Position numbers and translations under genes: made by a program. The notes under the pieces are model-generated. The model was given only the letters and a program-made list of their open reading frames with translations. It had not been told where the DNA came from and did no database searches. 64,000 nt of DNA from Rhodospirillaceae bacterium (lineage in GTDB: Bacteria > Pseudomonadota > Alphaproteobacteria > Reyranellales > Reyranellaceae): the NCBI GenBank assembly GCA_009772935.1, contig WOUR01000022.1, positions 1-64,000 of the forward strand. Reading direction: 5' to 3'. Shown here piece by piece: positions 8,238 to 16,986 of this stretch; position 1 is the first letter of the stretch; the number at the start of each line of letters is the position of its first letter.

Positions 8238-8250
8238 TTCAAGAGGAGAA

Positions 8251-8274
8251 GACGCGCCACTGGAGTGGCGCGTC
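8251..8274. repeat. Dispersed palindrome, copy 2
   Basis: Perfect 11-bp inverted arms GACGCGCCACT (8251-8261) and AGTGGCGCGTC (8264-8274) around GG. It overlaps the stop codon of the aldehyde dehydrogenase (8275-8273), so its outer edge is coding. It shares the core GCGCCACT-GG-AGTGGCGC with the copy at 18162-18189. Confidence 0.8.
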
Positions 8275-9775
8275 AGACCGCCAGATTCACCGTCACGCTC
8301 TTGCGCTGCGTGAAGCTGTCGAGCATGCCCTCCAGCGAGAACTCGCGGCCGAGGCCGCTCTGCTTGTAGCCGCCGTAGGACATGCCCGGTGTCTGGCCAC
8401 CGCCCTGGTTGACCTGCACCCAGCCCGATTCTATCGCATGCGCGGCGCGCAGGCCTTTGCCGATGTCGTGCGTCCAGACATAGGCCGCGAGGCCGTAGTG
8501 GCTGTCGTTGGCCATGCGGATCGCCTCGGCCTCGTCGCTCCAGCGGATCGCCACCAGCACCGGTCCGAAGATCTCCTCTCGGGCGAGACGCCAGTCGTTG
8601 GACCGGTCGGCGAACACGGTCGGCATGGTGAAGTAGCCTTCGCTCAGCGGTCCGGTCTTGGGCGGCAGGCCGCCGAACACCAGCTTGGCGTCGGAACGAT
8701 CGAGCCCGTCCTGCACGTACTTGCAGACCTTGGTGTACTGCTTGTTGTTGATGATGGTGCCGATGTCGCTCGCCTCGTCGAGCGGATCGCCGATCTTGAG
8801 CGCGGTCGTCTTCTTCTCGAGCTTCTTCAGGAAGCTGTCGAAGATGTCCTCGTGCAGGAACATGCGCGAGCCGGCCGTGCAGCTCTGGCTCTGGCGGGTG
8901 AAGCGCATGGCGTTGATGATGCCGTCGACCGCCCAATCCTCGTCGGCATCGGGATAGACGATCGAGGGGCTCTTACCGCCCAGTTCGAGCGAGACCGGCA
9001 CGATGCGTTCGGCAGCGGCTCGCATGATCACCTTGCCGACCTCGGTCGAGCCGGTGAAGGAGAGCTTGCGGATCTTGGGGTGATTGGCGAGCGGGCCGCC
9101 GCATTCCTGGCCGTAGCCGGTCAGCACGTTCAGCACGCCCGGCGGCAGGAATTCCTGGCAGATGTCGGCCATCAGCAGCACGCCCATTGGCGCGTCCTCG
9201 GCCGCCTTCATCACCAGCACATTGCCGGCGCACAAAGCGGGCGCGATCTTGAGCGCGCCGAGCATGACAGGCGCGTTCCACGGAATGATGGCGCCGACGA
9301 TGCCGATCGGCTCACGGCGGGTATAGGAGAGGACGTGCTCGCCCAGCGGCACGGTCTCGCCCTTGAGCTCCGAGCCGAGCCCGCCGAAATAGCGGAAGAT
9401 GTCGGCGGCCAGCTTGGCCTCGCCGCGCGCCTGGGTGCGCAGCGCGTTGCCGGTTTCGAGCGCGATGGTGCGCGCCATCTCTTCGCTGCGGGCCTCGAGC
9501 ACCTCGGCGATCTTGAGCAGGATCTTGCCACGCTCGCGCGGGACCACGTTCTTCCAGGCGGGGAACGCCTTTTCCGCCGCCTCGACCGCCGCATCGACGT
9601 CCGCTTCCGCGGCGCGCGGCACTTCGGCCACGGCCGTGCGCTTGCCGGGATTCTCGATGGTGATGCGCGCACCGGACGCGCTCTCGACCCACTTGCCGCC
9701 GATCAGCATGCCCTTGGGCTTGTAGGTGTTGGCCGGCTGGGCCTGGGTCTTCAGTTCGGCAGTGGCGGTCGACAT
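8273..9775 (-). CDS. NAD(P)-dependent aldehyde dehydrogenase
   Basis: A 500-residue aldehyde dehydrogenase that oxidises an aldehyde to the acid. The catalytic Glu264 is in VSLELGGKSP and the nucleophile Cys299 in QSQSCTAGSR; the IIPWNAP and FTGST cofactor-site motifs are present. The substrate could be betaine-type, aromatic or aliphatic. The ATG at 9775 has GGAGG at 9786-9782; an upstream in-frame extension of 21 residues is not family-like. A terminator-like hairpin sits between the upstream VOC gene and this ribosome-binding site, so expression probably depends on readthrough or on a promoter very close to the hairpin. Its 3' end runs into a dispersed palindrome. Confidence 0.93.
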   Translation of the reverse strand: MSTATAELKTQAQPANTYKPKGMLIGGKWVESASGARITIENPGKRTAVAEVPRAAEADVDAAVEAAEKAFPAWKNVVPRERGKILLKIAEVLEARSEEMARTIALETGNALRTQARGEAKLAADIFRYFGGLGSELKGETVPLGEHVLSYTRREPIGIVGAIIPWNAPVMLGALKIAPALCAGNVLVMKAAEDAPMGVLLMADICQEFLPPGVLNVLTGYGQECGGPLANHPKIRKLSFTGSTEVGKVIMRAAAERIVPVSLELGGKSPSIVYPDADEDWAVDGIINAMRFTRQSQSCTAGSRMFLHEDIFDSFLKKLEKKTTALKIGDPLDEASDIGTIINNKQYTKVCKYVQDGLDRSDAKLVFGGLPPKTGPLSEGYFTMPTVFADRSNDWRLAREEIFGPVLVAIRWSDEAEAIRMANDSHYGLAAYVWTHDIGKGLRAAHAIESGWVQVNQGGGQTPGMSYGGYKQSGLGREFSLEGMLDSFTQRKSVTVNLAV

Positions 9776-9796
9776 TGGCGGTCCTCCGGGATCCAG

Positions 9797-9820
9797 AAAA
9801 ACGGGCCGGAGTTTGGCCCG
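9797..9820 (-). terminator. Intrinsic terminator or attenuator upstream of the aldehyde dehydrogenase
   Basis: On the minus strand CGGGCC (complement of 9815-9820) pairs with GGCCCG (complement of 9802-9807) over a 7-base loop, followed by TTTTT (complement of 9801-9797). It ends about ten bases before the GGAGG of the aldehyde dehydrogenase. It may end the VOC transcript or act as a leader attenuator. Confidence 0.65.
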
Positions 9821-9854
9821 CAGGGCGCTGCGCCACAAGCAGAACGACCCGTCC

Positions 9855-10310
9855 CTAGGCCCTCTTCTTCGAGGATTTGCGCTTCCGCTTTGCGGCCATC
9901 TCGCCGTACTTCATGCCTTCGAGTTTCAATCCGTCGGGATCGAGGAAGAATACGGCGTAATAGTCATCGTAGTACTCCCCGGCCGGATCGACGATCCGCA
10001 CGTCCTGCCCTTCCAGGTAACCCTGCAGCGCGTCGACATCCCGCCTGCTGCGCAGCTGGAATGCATAATGATGCAGGCCGACATCGCCAATGCGATGCTT
10101 CTTTCGCCCGTCGGCGGGCGCAATCCAGTAGCGGGTCTTGCCGTTGGTCCAGCCGATGGTCGAGGGATATTCGTCGGATATCTCGAAGCCGAGAAAGGCG
10201 AAAAGCCCGCCATAGAAGGCCTTCGACTTCTCGTAGTCCCTGACCCGGATGGAGATGTGATCGATGCCCACGACGCGGGAGACGGACGCAGACTTCTTGG
10301 AACGGGCCAT
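9855..10310 (-). CDS. VOC (glyoxalase/bleomycin-resistance) superfamily protein
   Basis: A 151-residue vicinal-oxygen-chelate protein. It has two beta-alpha-beta-beta-beta half modules: VVGIDHISIRVRDYEKSKAFYGGLFAFLGFE and DVGLHHYAFQLRSRRDVDALQGYL. Putative metal-site residues are His in DHISI, His in LHHYAF and Glu in LEGMKYGE near the C-terminus. A basic tail (KRKRKSSKKRA) is unusual. The ATG at 10310 has GGAGG upstream. The biochemical role is not evident; glyoxalase-like, dioxygenase-like and binding-protein members all share this fold. It is divergent from an amino-acid-type binding protein gene. Confidence 0.85.
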   Translation of the reverse strand: MARSKKSASVSRVVGIDHISIRVRDYEKSKAFYGGLFAFLGFEISDEYPSTIGWTNGKTRYWIAPADGRKKHRIGDVGLHHYAFQLRSRRDVDALQGYLEGQDVRIVDPAGEYYDDYYAVFFLDPDGLKLEGMKYGEMAAKRKRKSSKKRA

Positions 10311-10386
10311 GGCCACCTCCGGATTTCCAGTGGTCACAACGGGCCGAATATCGGATTGTTTCGCCCTCATTCGATAGAGGGACGAG

Positions 10387-11235
10387 ATGAAGCGACTCCT
10401 GAGCGGACTTGCGTTGACCCTGGGCTTCCTGGCCGCCGGCGGCGCCTGGGCCGGCACCTTGGACGACGTCGCCAAGAACGGCGTGATCCGCGGCGGCTTC
10501 CGCGAGAACGCCCATCCCTTCGCCTACAAGGGCGCGAACGGCAAGCCCTCCGGCTTCATGGTGCAGCTTTGCGAGGCCGTGGCAGGGGACATCGCCAAGC
10601 AGCTGAAGCTGCCCGGCCTAAAGCTCGAATTCGTGCCCGTGACGACCGAGAACCGCCTCGACATGATCAAGCAGGGCAAGATCGACCTGCTGTGCGATTC
10701 GCTCACGGAGACGCTCGACCGCCGCGCTGTCGTCGATTTCTCCATCACCACCTTCGTCGACGGCACGAGCTTCGCCATCCGCAACGACGGCCCGCGTGAC
10801 CTGCAGGAGTTGGCGGGCAAGAAGGTCGGCGCGGTTGCCGGCACGCTGACCGAGGAGGAACTGCGCAAGGCGCTGGCCTCCATTCACGTCAACGCCACCA
10901 TCGTCCCCTTTACCGACTTCACCGCGGCCATGACGGCGCTGGAGAAGGGCGAGATCTCGGCCTACTTCGCCGGTGGCGCTATGCTCACCGCGATGATCAA
11001 GGACCACAAGGACGCGGCGAAGATCCTGCTGGCCAACACCTACCTCAGTCTCGAGCCCTTCGCGCTCGCCATGAAGCTGGGCGAAGGCCCATTCCGCCTC
11101 GCCGTCGACCGCGCGCTCAGCCACATCTACCGGTCGGGCCAGATCGCCACGATCTTCGGCGACGTATTCGGCAAGAATGCGCGGCCGACGCAGCAACTGC
11201 AGACGCTCTACATGATCGCGACCTTGCCGGAGTGA
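10387..11235 (+). CDS. ABC transporter substrate-binding protein, amino-acid type (SBP_bac_3)
   Basis: A 282-residue family 3 solute-binding protein with a clear signal peptide (LTLGFLAAGGAWAG). The family 3 opening is VIRGGFRENAHPFAYKGANGKPSGFMVQLCEAVAGDIAKQL. TENRLDMIKQGKIDLLCDSLTET and FSITTFVDGTSFAI follow. Such proteins usually bind polar amino acids or related organic acids. No permease or ATPase gene is next to it. The downstream luciferase-like gene either overlaps its stop (GTG at 11232) or starts 23 bases later. It could be an uncoupled receptor or serve a distant transporter. Confidence 0.9.
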   Translation: MKRLLSGLALTLGFLAAGGAWAGTLDDVAKNGVIRGGFRENAHPFAYKGANGKPSGFMVQLCEAVAGDIAKQLKLPGLKLEFVPVTTENRLDMIKQGKIDLLCDSLTETLDRRAVVDFSITTFVDGTSFAIRNDGPRDLQELAGKKVGAVAGTLTEEELRKALASIHVNATIVPFTDFTAAMTALEKGEISAYFAGGAMLTAMIKDHKDAAKILLANTYLSLEPFALAMKLGEGPFRLAVDRALSHIYRSGQIATIFGDVFGKNARPTQQLQTLYMIATLPE

Positions 11236-11258
11236 CCACAAGGGCCCATCTCCCTCCC

Positions 11259-12278
11259 ATGTCGCGTCCCTTCCGCCTTTCCGTCCTCGACCAGTCGATC
11301 GCCGTTTCCGGCCGGCCTCAGGACCAGTCGATCCGCAACACCGTGGCCCTGGCGCGGCACTGCGAAGTGCTGGGCTACGACCGCTTCTGGGTATCGGAGC
11401 ATCACAACCATCCGACCATCGTCGGCACCGCGCCCGAGATCGTGATGGCCGCGATCGCCGCCACGACCGAGCGCATCCGGATCGGCAGCGCGGGAATCAT
11501 GCTGCCGCACTATTCGCCGTTAAAAGTGGCCGAAGTCTTCCGCGTGCTCGAGGCGCTGGCGCCGGGCCGCATCGACATGGGCCTAGGCCGCGCCCCGGGA
11601 TCGGACGGCCGCACCGCCTTCGCGCTCAATCCCGCGGCCAACGAACGGCCCGAGCATTTTCCCGCCGACGTGCGCGACCTGATCGCGTGGGTCCATAACG
11701 AACCGCTGGTCGAACGCCATCCCTTCGCGACGGTGAAGGCCTTTCCGCAAAGTCCGACCGCACCCGAGGTCTGGATCCTGGGCAGCTCCGATTACGGCGC
11801 GCAGGTCGCGGCCCTGTTCGGCCTGCCCTACTGCTATGCTTGGTTCTTCAGTGACGGCGCCGGCGGCGAGCGCGCCATCGACCTCTACAAGCGGACCTAT
11901 CGTCCGAGCGCCCGCCATCCCGAGCCGCAGTCCGCCCTCTGCGTCTGGGCGCTGGCCGCCGACACGATGGAGAAGGCGCAGTATCACTTCACGTCGCGCG
12001 CGCTGAGCCGCATCAACCGCGACAAGAACATCCTGGGCCCGCTGCTGACGCCCGACGAGGCCGCGCAGGCGCCCCTCACCGCCTACGAGGCGGCGAAGAT
12101 GGAACAGTTCCGCAAGGACTCCTTCGTCGGCACCGGCCCCGAAGTGGCGGCGCGCATCACCGAATTGAAGGAACGTGTCGGTGTCGACGAGATGGCCGTC
12201 GTCACCTGGACCCACGACGAGCAGGTCCGCCGCGACAGCTACACCGAACTGGCCAAGGCCTACGGCTTCGCGCCGTAG
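11259..12278 (+). CDS. LLM-class flavin-dependent oxidoreductase
   Basis: A 339-residue luciferase-like monooxygenase of the MsnO8/YhbW type. Diagnostic segments are LSVLDQSIAV at the N-terminus, YDRFWVSEHHNHPTIVGTAPEI, IRIGSAGIMLPHYSPLKVAE and PGRIDMGLGRAPGSD, together forming the FMN/F420-type TIM barrel. The ATG at 11259 is chosen because family proteins begin close to this point. A GTG at 11232 overlapping the preceding stop codon is possible and would give nine more residues. It probably shares a transcript with the binding-protein gene upstream. The substrate is unknown. Confidence 0.9.
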   Translation: MSRPFRLSVLDQSIAVSGRPQDQSIRNTVALARHCEVLGYDRFWVSEHHNHPTIVGTAPEIVMAAIAATTERIRIGSAGIMLPHYSPLKVAEVFRVLEALAPGRIDMGLGRAPGSDGRTAFALNPAANERPEHFPADVRDLIAWVHNEPLVERHPFATVKAFPQSPTAPEVWILGSSDYGAQVAALFGLPYCYAWFFSDGAGGERAIDLYKRTYRPSARHPEPQSALCVWALAADTMEKAQYHFTSRALSRINRDKNILGPLLTPDEAAQAPLTAYEAAKMEQFRKDSFVGTGPEVAARITELKERVGVDEMAVVTWTHDEQVRRDSYTELAKAYGFAP

Positions 12279-12294
12279 GCCCTGGCACGGATTG

Positions 12295-12876
12295 TCAGCG
12301 TGGCTCGGTCCAGCTTTCCGAGAAGGCCAGTGCCGAGGTGCTGAAGGGGCGGCCTTCGCGTTCGCGGGGCCACGGCTTGCCGCGGGCCTGCTGGCCGTTG
12401 AGCGTCAGGCGGCCGGAGAGCGCCGGGACCAGCACGGTGCAGACGCCGTAGGGGCGCGGGTTCGGCTCCTTGTTGGGCTCGGTGTGGATCAGCAGCGGGT
12501 CGCCGATATCGTGCCAGGTGAGCGCGATCTCGGCGTCGGCGGCCGACACGTACTCGGTCCAGAAATAGCGCGGGTCGCCCGACTTGCTGAAATCGGCGTC
12601 TATCACCGGGATCGACAGATCCTTCAGCTCGGGGTTGAGCATGCCCTGCACGGTCTGCTGCAGCCAGCGCGCCATGGCGATATTGTCGGAATAAATCCGC
12701 CAGTGGCCGTGCGTCAGCTCGCTCTTGAGGTAGAGCACATGCCCCGGACCGGCCGGGCAGAACAGGATCCGCCAGTAGCTGGCGTCGGTCGAATTGGGAT
12801 CGCCGTCCTTCTCGCTGAGACGAAGGAACGGGTTCTCGCCGGTCAGGACGACGCGATGCGGGTCAGCGACGCTCAT
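12295..12876 (-). CDS. Hypothetical protein, 193 residues
   Basis: I do not recognise this family. The protein is soluble-looking, with no signal peptide or membrane segment. It is rich in beta-type segments and aromatic residues (SYWRILFCPAGPGHVLYLKSELTHGHWRIYSDN, then a Trp-rich middle). One Cys sits near residue 41 and scattered His residues lack an obvious metal motif. Codon use matches its neighbours, which supports a real gene. The ATG at 12876 is preceded by a GGAGAAG-like site. It is convergent with the luciferase-like gene with only 16 bases between them. A strong hairpin lies about 45 bases upstream of its start. Confidence 0.7.
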   Translation of the reverse strand: MSVADPHRVVLTGENPFLRLSEKDGDPNSTDASYWRILFCPAGPGHVLYLKSELTHGHWRIYSDNIAMARWLQQTVQGMLNPELKDLSIPVIDADFSKSGDPRYFWTEYVSAADAEIALTWHDIGDPLLIHTEPNKEPNPRPYGVCTVLVPALSGRLTLNGQQARGKPWPREREGRPFSTSALAFSESWTEPR

Positions 12877-12921
12877 CTTCTCTCCTCTTGTGCTTCTGTC
12901 GAGGTGCGCAACCGCGATACC

Positions 12922-12946
12922 GGCTGGGCATTCACGATGCCCAGCC
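12922..12946. repeat. Strong intergenic hairpin
   Basis: Perfect 10-bp arms GGCTGGGCAT (12922-12931) and ATGCCCAGCC (12937-12946) around a 5-base loop, in the gap between the hydroxyacid dehydrogenase and the hypothetical gene (both minus strand). There is no T-run on either strand. It may be a transcript 3'-end stabiliser or a factor-dependent stop. A weaker GAGGACG/CGTCCTC hairpin lies at 12981-12998. Confidence 0.6.
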
Positions 12947-13017
12947 TAGCAGGAGGTCTCGCATGGGCGAAGCGCAACAAGAGGACGACGGCGTCCTCCC
13001 CGAGCCGCAGGCTCTGA

Positions 13018-13986
13018 CTACAGAACTTGGTTGCGGAGTGTGGTCTCGCCCCGCCACAGCCGGTCGAGGTTCTCGATCAGGATGTCGATGACGTTGTCTT
13101 CGTAGGCGCGTGTCTCGCCCGCGGTGTGCGGGGTGACGAAGACATTCGGCAACGTCCAAAGTGGCGATGCCGCCGGCAGCGGCTCCTCCGCGGTGACGTC
13201 GAGCGCCGCCGCCCAGATCTTGTTGCCTTCCATCGTGGCGATGAGCGCCGCTTCGTCGGCGACCTTGCCGCGCGCGACGTTCACGAAGACCGAGGAGGGC
13301 TTCATCGCCGCAAAAGCCGCTGCGCTCATCAGCCCGGTCGTCTCGGGTGTGAGCGCGCAGGTCAGCGCCACGATGTCGGCCTGCGGGACCAGCTTCACCA
13401 GATCGCCCATGCCATGGATCTCGTCGGCGCCGTTGGCGCCCGCCTTCGGGTCGCGCCGGATGCCGATCACCTTCATGTCGAAGGCCCTGGCGAGCTTGGC
13501 GAGATGGCTGCCGATGCGGCCCATGCCGACGATCAGCAGCGTCTTGCCGCCCAGCTCGTCCTCGCGCTGGGTGAGATCGCCCAGCATGCCGCGCCACACC
13601 TTCTTGTGCTGGTTGTCGCGGGCCTCGGGCAGACGGCGGAAGACGGCGAGGATCAGAGCCAGCGCATGTTCGGCCACGGCACGGGCGTTGACGCCGGCCG
13701 CGCTCGCCAGGCGGATCCCCTTGGCGCCCAGCATTTCCTTGGAATACTGGTCCATGCCGGAGCTGATGGACTGGACGAACTTCAGCTTGGTGGCGTGCGG
13801 GATGATGTCGTTCTTCCACATGCCCGACACCGAGACGACATCGGCCTCGCCGACCCTCTGCACGAACTCGTCGTAGCTGCGCACCTGGAAGCTGTTGATG
13901 CCGGTATTCCGGGCGTCGAACCGGGCCTTCATCTGGTATGCCGCATGCGCGAAGCAGATTGTCAGCTTATCTCTCGTCGGAAACAT
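13018..13986 (-). CDS. D-2-hydroxyacid dehydrogenase family protein
   Basis: A 322-residue NAD-dependent D-isomer-specific 2-hydroxyacid dehydrogenase. The Rossmann motif is VGMGRIGSH near residue 148. The catalytic Arg is in NVARGKV, the Glu in TAEEPLP and the His in VTPHTAG, all in the right order. The ATG at 13986 has GGGGGAG upstream, which is better supported than an ATG six codons earlier. The gene is divergent from the HpaI-type aldolase, which makes or splits 2-oxo acids, so the two could act on related metabolites. The substrate is unknown. Confidence 0.9.
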   Translation of the reverse strand: MFPTRDKLTICFAHAAYQMKARFDARNTGINSFQVRSYDEFVQRVGEADVVSVSGMWKNDIIPHATKLKFVQSISSGMDQYSKEMLGAKGIRLASAAGVNARAVAEHALALILAVFRRLPEARDNQHKKVWRGMLGDLTQREDELGGKTLLIVGMGRIGSHLAKLARAFDMKVIGIRRDPKAGANGADEIHGMGDLVKLVPQADIVALTCALTPETTGLMSAAAFAAMKPSSVFVNVARGKVADEAALIATMEGNKIWAAALDVTAEEPLPAASPLWTLPNVFVTPHTAGETRAYEDNVIDILIENLDRLWRGETTLRNQVL

Positions 13987-14044
13987 GGAACTCCCCCTGC
14001 ACAAGGTGCCACACTAGCCCGAACGACGACCCTGGGGGAACAAG

Positions 14045-14893
14045 ATGAGCCGCAATCCGCTTCGCGAACGCCTGAACGAGGGCAAGCCCACTCTCGGCAC
14101 GCACATCCTGTCGGCCTGGCCGACGCTGGTCGAGCTGATCGGCCATTCCAAACAATACGACTATGTGGAATTCACCGCCGAGTACGCGCCCTTCACCATG
14201 CACGACCTCGACAATCTCGGCCGCTCCTTCGAGCTGATGGGCATGTCGGGCATGATCAAGATCGAGCAGACCCAGTACACGCACCAGGCCATGCGGGCGA
14301 TCGGCTCGGGCTTCCAGAGCGTGCTGTTCGCCGACATCCGCTCGGTCGAGGACGCCAAGGCCGCGGTCGACGCGGTGCGAGCCGAGACGACGATGGCGCA
14401 GGGCGCGCGCGGCCGCGGACGCCTCGGCGTCGGCATGCGGCGCGACGTCGGCACGGTCCGCACCGGCGGCACCCCGGCTTACGTCGACGCGCTGAACGAG
14501 GTCGTGATCGCCATCATGGTCGAGAAGAAATCCTGCGTGGACGATCTCGACCGTATCCTCGACGTGCCCGGCCTCGACATGGTGCAGTTCGGCGCCTCGG
14601 ACTTCTCTATGAGCATCGGCAAGACCGGCCAGTACAACGATCCGGACGTGCTCGCTGCCGAGAAGAAGACGATCGAGACTGCCCTGAAGAAAGGCCTGCA
14701 TCCACGGGTAGAGCTGCGCGATCCCAGCCAGGCGGCCAAGTATCTCGACATGGGTGTGAAGCACTATTGCATCGGCTGGGATGTCCGCATCCTCGCCGAC
14801 TGGTGGGATGCCAAGGGCGCCGAGATGCGAGGCCTGCTGGGTGGCGGCGCCGCCGCTTCGGCCAAGGCGCCCGCGAAGACCGGCAATTACTGA
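14045..14893 (+). CDS. HpcH/HpaI-type aldolase
   Basis: A 282-residue class II pyruvate aldolase of the HpcH/HpaI family. Supporting segments are EGKPTLGTHILSAWPTLVELIGHSKQYDYVEFTAEYAPF, the metal and carbonyl site pattern around SVEDAKAAVDAVR, and IMVEKKSCVDDLDRILDVPGLDMVQFGASDFSMSIG, which contains the conserved Glu and Asp ligand region. A cluster of small and basic residues (GARGRGRLG) lies in the middle. Such enzymes cleave 4-hydroxy-2-oxo acids to pyruvate and an aldehyde. GGGGGAAC precedes the ATG. The gene is closely followed (8 bases) by oligopeptidase B, with which it probably shares a transcript. Confidence 0.88.
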   Translation: MSRNPLRERLNEGKPTLGTHILSAWPTLVELIGHSKQYDYVEFTAEYAPFTMHDLDNLGRSFELMGMSGMIKIEQTQYTHQAMRAIGSGFQSVLFADIRSVEDAKAAVDAVRAETTMAQGARGRGRLGVGMRRDVGTVRTGGTPAYVDALNEVVIAIMVEKKSCVDDLDRILDVPGLDMVQFGASDFSMSIGKTGQYNDPDVLAAEKKTIETALKKGLHPRVELRDPSQAAKYLDMGVKHYCIGWDVRILADWWDAKGAEMRGLLGGGAAASAKAPAKTGNY

Positions 14894-14901
14894 GCGCCGG
14901 C

Positions 14902-16986
14902 ATGAAGCCTCCAATCGCGCAGCGACGGCCGTCGCAGCGACTCCTGCACGGCGTCACGGTCACGGACGATTATGCCTGGCTGAAGGACGACAAGTGGCAG
15001 GAGGTGCTGCGCGATCCGTCGCTGCTCGATCCCAACATCCGCGCCTATCTGGAAGCCGAGAACGCGTACGCCGAGGAGAGGCTCGGACCGACGAAGGAAC
15101 TGCAGAAGGTGCTGGTCGCCGAGATGCGCGGCCGCATCAAGGAGGACGATGCCGGCGTGCCGACGCCCGACGGACCGTTTTCCTATCTCTGGAAATTCCG
15201 CGAGGGCGGCCAGCATCAGCAGATCGGCCGCACGCCACGCGACGGCGGCGATATGCAGACGATCCTCGACGGCGATGCGCTTGCCAGACAGTCGACCTAT
15301 TTCAAGTTCGGCGGCACGCGGCATTCGCCCGACCATCGCCTCGAGGCTTGGAGCGCCGATCTGCGCGGCTCGGAATACTTCACCCTGCGCGTCCGGCGCT
15401 GGGACACGGCAGAGGACCTGCCCGACATCCTGACGGAGACGAGCGGCAGCGTCGTCTGGGGACGCGACTCCTCGTTCTTCTTCTACGTCCGGGTCGACGA
15501 GAATCATCGTCCGCTGAAAGTCTATCGGCACGTTCTGGGCAAGGCGCAGGACGATGACGTGCTGGTCTACGAGGAAAAGGATATCGGCTGGTTCACCCGC
15601 ATCCACGAAAGCGCCAGCGGGCGCTTCTGCATCGTGTCGGGCGGGGATCACGACACGACGGAAGAGCGGCTGATCGATCTCGCCTCGCCCGATGCACAGC
15701 CGCGGCTGATCGCGGCCCGCGAAAAAGGCGTGCGCTACAGCGTGACCGATCGTGGCGACGAGTTGTTCATCCTCACCAACGAGGGTGGCGCCATCGATTT
15801 CAGGATCGCAACCGCGCCGCTCGCGGCACCGCATCGCGCGAACTGGCAGGAGTTGGTGCCCCATCGGCCGGGCACCTACATCCTCGACATCGAACTCTTC
15901 GCTGGCCATCTAGCGCGCCTGGAGCGCGCCAATGCCCTGCCCTCGATCGTGATCCGCGATCTCGCGACCGGAGACGAGCACGCGATCGCCTTCGACGAAG
16001 CCGCCTACGCGCTTGACATGTCGGGCGGGTACGAATTCGACACCACGACGTTACGCTTCGTCTATTCGTCGATGAAGACGCCGTCGGAGGTCTACGACTA
16101 CGACATGGCGACCCGGCAGCGGACCTTGCGCAAGCGCCAGGCGATTCCCTCCGGCCACGACCCTGCCGACTATGTCACGACGCGCATCACGGCAACGGCA
16201 CACGACGGCGCCGAGGTGCGGGTTTCGATCCTGCATCGCCGCGACCTGGTGCGCGACGGCAGCGCCCCGCTGCTGCTCTACGGCTACGGCTCCTACGGCA
16301 TGTCGATGCCGGCTTCCTTCTCGGCCAACCGCCTGTCCCTGGTGGACCGCGGCTTCGTCTATGCCATCGCCCATGTCCGCGGTGGCTCCGATCAGGGATG
16401 GTCGTGGTACCTGGACGGCAAGCGCGAGAAGAAGACCAACACGTTCGACGATTTCGTGGCGGCCGGTCACGCCCTGATCCAAGCCGGGTACACATCGGCC
16501 GGACGCATCGTGGGCCAGGGCGGCAGCGCCGGCGGCATGTTGATGGGCGCGGTCGCCAACCGGGCCCCCAACCTCTTCGCCGGCATCATCGCCGAGGTGC
16601 CGTTCGTCGACGTGCTCGCGACCATGCTCGATGAGACGCTGCCGCTCACCCCACCGGAATGGCCTGAGTGGGGCAATCCGATCACCGACGCGGCAGCCTT
16701 CAATCACATCCGCTCCTACTCGCCCTACGACAATGTGACGGCGCAGTCCTATCCGGCGATCCTGGCAATGGCGGGCCTGACCGATCCGCGCGTGACCTAT
16801 TGGGAGCCCGCCAAGTGGGTGGCCCGGCTGCGCGCCACCATGACGGGCGGCGGGCCGGTTATCCTGCACACCAATATGGGTGCGGGTCATGGCGGCGCCT
16901 CGGGCCGGTTCTCCCGCCTCGACGAGGTGGCGATCACCTACGCCTTCGCGCTGGATACGGTCGGCCTTGCAGGAGCCAAGCCATGA
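14902..16986 (+). CDS. ptrB: Oligopeptidase B (S9A prolyl-oligopeptidase family)
   Basis: A 694-residue serine peptidase that cuts short peptides after basic residues. An N-terminal beta-propeller (about residues 1-410) begins with VTVTDDYAWLKD; it is followed by an alpha/beta hydrolase domain. Catalytic residues can be placed: Ser in GQGGSAGG (near 540), Asp in GLTDPRV (near 632) and His in GAGHGGASGR (near 664). Length fits the family. The ATG at 14902 follows the aldolase stop by eight bases. The gene overlaps the next gene by four bases (ATGA). Cytoplasmic location is expected, as no signal peptide is present. The specificity assignment to type B is from family resemblance. Confidence 0.92.
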   Translation: MKPPIAQRRPSQRLLHGVTVTDDYAWLKDDKWQEVLRDPSLLDPNIRAYLEAENAYAEERLGPTKELQKVLVAEMRGRIKEDDAGVPTPDGPFSYLWKFREGGQHQQIGRTPRDGGDMQTILDGDALARQSTYFKFGGTRHSPDHRLEAWSADLRGSEYFTLRVRRWDTAEDLPDILTETSGSVVWGRDSSFFFYVRVDENHRPLKVYRHVLGKAQDDDVLVYEEKDIGWFTRIHESASGRFCIVSGGDHDTTEERLIDLASPDAQPRLIAAREKGVRYSVTDRGDELFILTNEGGAIDFRIATAPLAAPHRANWQELVPHRPGTYILDIELFAGHLARLERANALPSIVIRDLATGDEHAIAFDEAAYALDMSGGYEFDTTTLRFVYSSMKTPSEVYDYDMATRQRTLRKRQAIPSGHDPADYVTTRITATAHDGAEVRVSILHRRDLVRDGSAPLLLYGYGSYGMSMPASFSANRLSLVDRGFVYAIAHVRGGSDQGWSWYLDGKREKKTNTFDDFVAAGHALIQAGYTSAGRIVGQGGSAGGMLMGAVANRAPNLFAGIIAEVPFVDVLATMLDETLPLTPPEWPEWGNPITDAAAFNHIRSYSPYDNVTAQSYPAILAMAGLTDPRVTYWEPAKWVARLRATMTGGGPVILHTNMGAGHGGASGRFSRLDEVAITYAFALDTVGLAGAKP

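Noticed and set aside
13027-14901. A plus-strand open frame running continuously into the oligopeptidase B gene, making a 1319-residue frame
   Set aside because: The first part is antisense to the hydroxyacid dehydrogenase and out of frame with the aldolase. It is Arg/His-rich and low in family-like segments. The true protein starts at 14902.
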